A program made the position numbers and the translations under genes. Of a stretch of 9,432 bases of DNA, positions 6,944 to 9,432 are shown one piece after another. This stretch comes from Alterinioella sp963975135 (GTDB lineage: Bacteria; Pseudomonadota; Alphaproteobacteria; Rhodobacterales; Rhodobacteraceae), in the NCBI GenBank assembly GCA_963975135.1, contig CAXBGQ010000111.1:1-9432 (forward strand), written 5' to 3'. Each line of letters starts with the position of its first letter. Positions within the stretch are counted from its first letter, which is position 1. The notes below the pieces were generated by a model. That model ran no database searches. It had not been told where the DNA came from and saw only the letters and a program-made list of their open reading frames with translations.

Positions 6944-7831
6944 TTACCCGGACCCTGACACGCCGTCCCACCGTCTCAACATCCAATACCACTGTTCCGG
7001 GTCTGCCATGATCCGCGCGGACAGGCTGTCGTTAAAGGCGCGGGTCATGGTGATGCTGTCGGTGTGGGGGATCGGGGCCTCGAATACCACGCGAAATGCG
7101 TTCCCGTCATCGGTGCGAATACCATAAGCAGGGATCATCGGCAGATCGTATCTGAGCGCAAGCTGGGCTGCAGAAAGAGAGGTGAGGGCATCAAGACCAA
7201 GAAACGGCAACCGCACACCTTCGGAATATTTTTCATCCAGCAGGATGGAAATAATACCGCCATCGCGCAGATGACGCACAAGCGCCCTGGTTCCGACCCG
7301 GCCGGTTGCCAGGATCGGTTTCCCCCCGGCTTCGATACCGGCACGAATCCGGCGTTCATAATGGCGGTTCTTATGGGGGCGATAAACGGCACCGCTTTCC
7401 ATTCCGTGCATCTTGATCACGGCGCGAACGGCTTCCCATTGGCCAAAATGGCCGGACACGATGATTGCCCCCTTGCCAGCCGCGTTCGCCTCTTTCAGGG
7501 CGGCAAGGCCGGGGCCGGAGGTTCTGAACTTGTGGTGTTGGGTTTGAAATTCAGCGTCGTGGTAAATTTCGAAAAGTGTGCGCCCCATATGCCTGCCCAT
7601 ATCTTGACCAAGCTTGGCGCGCGCGCGGCGTCTCATATTGGGGAAAACGCGTTTGGCTTCGCGATCGAACCGGCGTCTTGCAGGGGGGAACCAACGCATG
7701 ACCACCCCGAATGTTGTCCCCAAACCACGGGACCGCAAATCAAAGGCGCGCCATCGAACAACGGTGAGCACCGACCACAGGGGGAAGTATCTGGCGTGGT
7801 GCAAAACTGATTTCAGAGAGGTGGAAAGCAT
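6944..7831 (-). CDS. Lysophospholipid/lipid A acyltransferase, LpxL/HtrB family
   Basis: A 295-residue protein, close to the usual 290-310 for the LpxL/LpxM family, which moves an acyl chain from acyl-ACP to lipid A precursors or related lipids at the inner membrane. The catalytic HX4(D/E) motif is HFGQWE, His128 to Glu133, after the strand GAIIVSG. YRPHKN (150-155), LLDEKYSEGVRLPFLG (197-212) and the C-terminal QWYWMLRRWDG (280-290) are further family signatures. The basic N-terminus with a hydrophobic stretch near 16-26 is consistent with membrane attachment. The ATG at 7829-7831 gives the expected length, but no good Shine-Dalgarno precedes it. The gene runs in the same direction as the response regulator and starts 119 bases after it, so it could be cotranscribed or have its own promoter. 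It converges with the catabolic operon and is bracketed by the direct-repeat copies of the regulator 3' end. Acceptor and acyl chain cannot be told from sequence. Confidence 0.88.
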   Translation of the reverse strand: MLSTSLKSVLHHARYFPLWSVLTVVRWRAFDLRSRGLGTTFGVVMRWFPPARRRFDREAKRVFPNMRRRARAKLGQDMGRHMGRTLFEIYHDAEFQTQHHKFRTSGPGLAALKEANAAGKGAIIVSGHFGQWEAVRAVIKMHGMESGAVYRPHKNRHYERRIRAGIEAGGKPILATGRVGTRALVRHLRDGGIISILLDEKYSEGVRLPFLGLDALTSLSAAQLALRYDLPMIPAYGIRTDDGNAFRVVFEAPIPHTDSITMTRAFNDSLSARIMADPEQWYWMLRRWDGVSGSG

Positions 7832-7950
7832 GGCTCTGTATGCTCTGGTTTGGATGCAATACCAATCGAAATCGCGTGGAGGTGTTGCGCCGGTCCCTAT
7901 CCTTTGCCGTTTGGGCGAAAATCAGCCTTTGCGGCATCCAGCGCCCTGCC
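7832..7950. other. Gap between response regulator and acyltransferase genes
   Basis: 119 bases on the minus-strand path from regulator to acyltransferase. I see no open frame and no convincing promoter or terminator. The 22 bases next to the regulator stop (7929-7950) are part of the direct repeat shared with 6828-6849. Confidence 0.45.
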
Positions 7951-8018
7951 TCAACCCCAGACCACATCGCCCAGAAAGATATAGCCCGCGCCGTAGATCG
8001 TCTTGATCAGGCGGGGGT
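7929..8018 (+). repeat. Intact member of a ~90-base direct repeat (other copy 6828-6917)
   Basis: This covers the last 22 codons of the response regulator, its TGA (complement of 7951-7953) and 22 bases of 3' flank. It is in the same orientation as, and 1101 bases to the right of, the diverged copy. Similarity ends abruptly on both sides: past 8018 into the gene and left of about 7925. The acyltransferase gene is the only gene between the two copies. Confidence 0.78.
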
Positions 8019-8652
8019 TTTTCGGGTCTTCGCGCAGCTTGGTGCGCAGGCGTGACACACGGACATCCATGGCGCGGTCGAAACTTTCGCCCGCCGCGCC
8101 GCCGAGGGTTTCCTGCATTTGCTGGCGTGAAATCAGGCGTTTGGGGCTGTCGAGAAAGAGCCGCAGCACCTCGCCCTCGGCATGCGAAAAGCTGATCTCA
8201 TCGTCGTTTTCAGCAATCAGGACATAGCGGTCGAAATGCGCTGTCCAGCCTTTGAAATGGGCGGTGTTGGCTTCGGCACCCTTGGGCTTGGCATCGCGCA
8301 GGCGGACGCGGACGCGGGCCACGACCTCGGCCGGGTCAAACGGTTTGATGATGTAATCGTCGGCCCCAAGCTCCAGCCCCGTCACGCGGTCCTGCACTTG
8401 CGCGCGGCCCGAGATGATGATGATCGCGGCCCCCGATTCGAGCGCGAGGCGATGCACCAGCGCCAACCCGTCGCGATCCGGCAGGCCCAGATCGACAAGG
8501 CAGACATCGGGGGTGGCGGTGCGCAGGGCGGCCTCGAACTCGGTGGCGCGGGCGTAGGTTGCGGTGCGAAACCCGGCCTCCTGCAAGGCCTCGGACAGCA
8601 TCAGCCGGATCTGCGGTTCGTCGTCCAATATGGTGACAAGGGGTTGGGTCAT
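7951..8652 (-). CDS. OmpR-family response regulator (receiver plus winged-helix DNA-binding domain)
   Basis: A 233-residue transcription regulator of standard OmpR/PhoB length. The receiver domain (about 4-118) has the acidic pair Asp10-Asp11, phosphoacceptor Asp54 in CLVDLGLPDRDG, Ser81 in IIIISGRA and Lys103 in IIKPFDP, so all phosphorylation-site residues are present. A short linker leads to a trans_reg_C winged helix (about 131-228) with MDVRVSRLRTKL as the recognition-helix region and RLIKTIYGAGYIF as the C-terminal wing. Its ATG overlaps the stop of the hybrid kinase gene (TGA at 8649-8651, ATG at 8650-8652). An AGGA 10 bases upstream is a fair ribosome site. The kinase upstream is the obvious partner. 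Possible targets include the acyltransferase gene just downstream or the neighbouring catabolic operon, but I saw no operator repeat. Its 3' end has a decayed copy at 6828-6917. Confidence 0.93.
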   Translation of the reverse strand: MTQPLVTILDDEPQIRLMLSEALQEAGFRTATYARATEFEAALRTATPDVCLVDLGLPDRDGLALVHRLALESGAAIIIISGRAQVQDRVTGLELGADDYIIKPFDPAEVVARVRVRLRDAKPKGAEANTAHFKGWTAHFDRYVLIAENDDEISFSHAEGEVLRLFLDSPKRLISRQQMQETLGGAAGESFDRAMDVRVSRLRTKLREDPKNPRLIKTIYGAGYIFLGDVVWG

Positions 8653-9432
8653 TCCGGGGGCGTCCTGTTGAGGATGGCGTGAAGTTGCCCTGAATTGAAC
8701 GGTTTGGCCAGCACCGGCCAGCGTTCGGCCCCGCGTTGGCGCAGCGGGTGGGTGTCGGGCAGCGATGTCATCAGCGCCAGTTTCAGGTCCGGGCGCTGGG
8801 CCGAGATGCGTTCCAGAAGGTCAACGCCGGTGGTATGGCCCGGCAGTTTGATGTCCGACAGCACGATATCGATGGCGGGCAGATCGACGAGGGTCAGCGC
8901 CTCGGTGAAATTATCGGCCTCGATCACCTGGTGGCCCATATCGGTCAGCATTTCGCGCACCGAGACGCGCAGGGCGGGCATATCCTCGACCAAGAGCACC
9001 AGCATCGGTTGTGCGGCGTCATCGGGCACCGGGCGTAGGGCAAGGCGCAGGGTGACGCGGGCCCCGCCTCGATGGTTCTCCAGCTTGACGCTGCCGCCCG
9101 AGAGCTTGGCCATGTCAAAGGCCATCGACAGACCTAGCCCCGACCCGGCCTGCCCCTTGGTGGTAAAGAACGGATCGAGCGCGAAATCCAGCGCCTCGCG
9201 GGAAAAGCCGGGGCCGGTATCCTCGACCACGATATCAAGCCAGGTATCGCGCACCTTATGGGCCAGGATGCGGATCTCACCGCCCTGCGCCCCGATGGCG
9301 TCGCGGGCATTCAGGACCAGGTTGAGCAGGCTGTCCTGCACCGAGCCTTCATCCAGCAGCACCCGTTCGCCGGGCACCGATTGGGTGATCGACAGCGCGA
9401 TATTGTCGGGCAGGGGGGCGCGGGCCAGCGCC
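8649..9432 (-). CDS. Hybrid sensor histidine kinase, C-terminal part (ATPase domain plus receiver); 5' end off window
   Basis: Partial gene: the frame is open to the right edge and 260 residues are visible. Before the GTG at 9375-9377 the frame reads LPDNIALSITQS, normal HATPase sequence, so that GTG is not the start. Counting from that GTG codon as 1, the ATPase boxes are present: N box LLNLVLNARDAI (17-28), G1 DTGPGF (53-58), F box DPFFTTK (68-74) and G2 GSGLGLSM (78-85). After a short linker (about 112-124) comes a receiver domain (125-238) with Glu131-Asp132, phosphoacceptor Asp175 in IVLSDIKLPG and Lys225 in VLAKPF. The sensor region and phosphorylated histidine lie off the window, so the signal is unknown. 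It autophosphorylates on ATP and can relay through its own receiver, which usually needs a phosphotransfer domain, or act directly on the overlapping downstream regulator. Kinase and regulator form one translationally coupled two-component operon. Confidence 0.92.
   Translation of the reverse strand, partial: ALARAPLPDNIALSITQSVPGERVLLDEGSVQDSLLNLVLNARDAIGAQGGEIRILAHKVRDTWLDIVVEDTGPGFSREALDFALDPFFTTKGQAGSGLGLSMAFDMAKLSGGSVKLENHRGGARVTLRLALRPVPDDAAQPMLVLLVEDMPALRVSVREMLTDMGHQVIEADNFTEALTLVDLPAIDIVLSDIKLPGHTTGVDLLERISAQRPDLKLALMTSLPDTHPLRQRGAERWPVLAKPFNSGQLHAILNRTPPE
8663..8666 (-). promoter_or_regulatory. Probable ribosome binding site for the response regulator
   Basis: AGGA on the minus strand, 10 bases before the regulator ATG and inside the last codons of the kinase gene. 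It is modest, but it agrees with translational coupling at the ATGA overlap. Confidence 0.5.

Noticed and set aside
7064..7810. 248-codon plus-strand open frame opposite the acyltransferase
   Set aside because: The minus-strand frame has clear catalytic motifs (HFGQWE and others); the plus-strand translation has none.
9375..9377. GTG as the start of the kinase gene
   Set aside because: In-frame sequence upstream continues the HATPase domain (LPDNIALSI) to the window edge, so the start lies outside.

Overview
The window is a stretch of a GC-rich alphaproteobacterial chromosome. The gene families and gene style (tandem FAD/GcvT demethylating dehydrogenases, an LpxL-type acyltransferase, an OmpR regulator with a hybrid kinase) point to the Rhodobacteraceae/Roseobacter group. 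That placement is an inference from family content and base composition, not from a marker gene. No RNA gene, transposase, integrase or CRISPR array was seen.

Left part (1-6645, plus strand): a tight four-gene catabolic operon whose beginning lies off the left edge. It holds (i) the C-terminal half of a FAD-dependent dehydrogenase with a GcvT-like folate domain, (ii) a complete 803-residue paralogue with an N-terminal FAD domain, a probable covalent-flavin histidine and a C-terminal GcvT domain, (iii) a 556-residue thiamine-diphosphate enzyme of the acetolactate synthase superfamily, and (iv) a 490-residue FAD enzyme resembling tricarballylate dehydrogenase TcuA. The junctions are a 4-base ATGA overlap and two 4-base gaps, with Shine-Dalgarno-like sequences at all three internal starts. 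The two GcvT domains differ at the residue expected to handle folate (Asp in the first, Glu in the second), matching my recollection of the sarcosine-dehydrogenase and dimethylglycine-dehydrogenase patterns. A reasonable reading is oxidative N-demethylation of a methylated amine, followed by carbon-skeleton processing by the ThDP enzyme and the TcuA-like flavoprotein. The substrate is not known.

Middle (6646-6943): about 300 bases between convergent gene sets, without a recognisable gene or convincing terminator. At 6828-6917 it contains a degenerate copy of the 3' end and 3' flank of the response regulator gene that lies 1.1 kb to the right (7929-8018). I count 75 of 90 matching positions, ungapped.

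Right part (6944-9432, minus strand): transcribed leftwards are a hybrid sensor kinase (truncated by the right edge), an OmpR-type response regulator overlapping it by 4 bases, and, 119 bases downstream, a lipid A/lysophospholipid acyltransferase of the LpxL/HtrB family. The acyltransferase gene sits between the intact regulator 3' end and its decayed direct-repeat copy, which suggests an old duplication or insertion at the end of the regulator gene.
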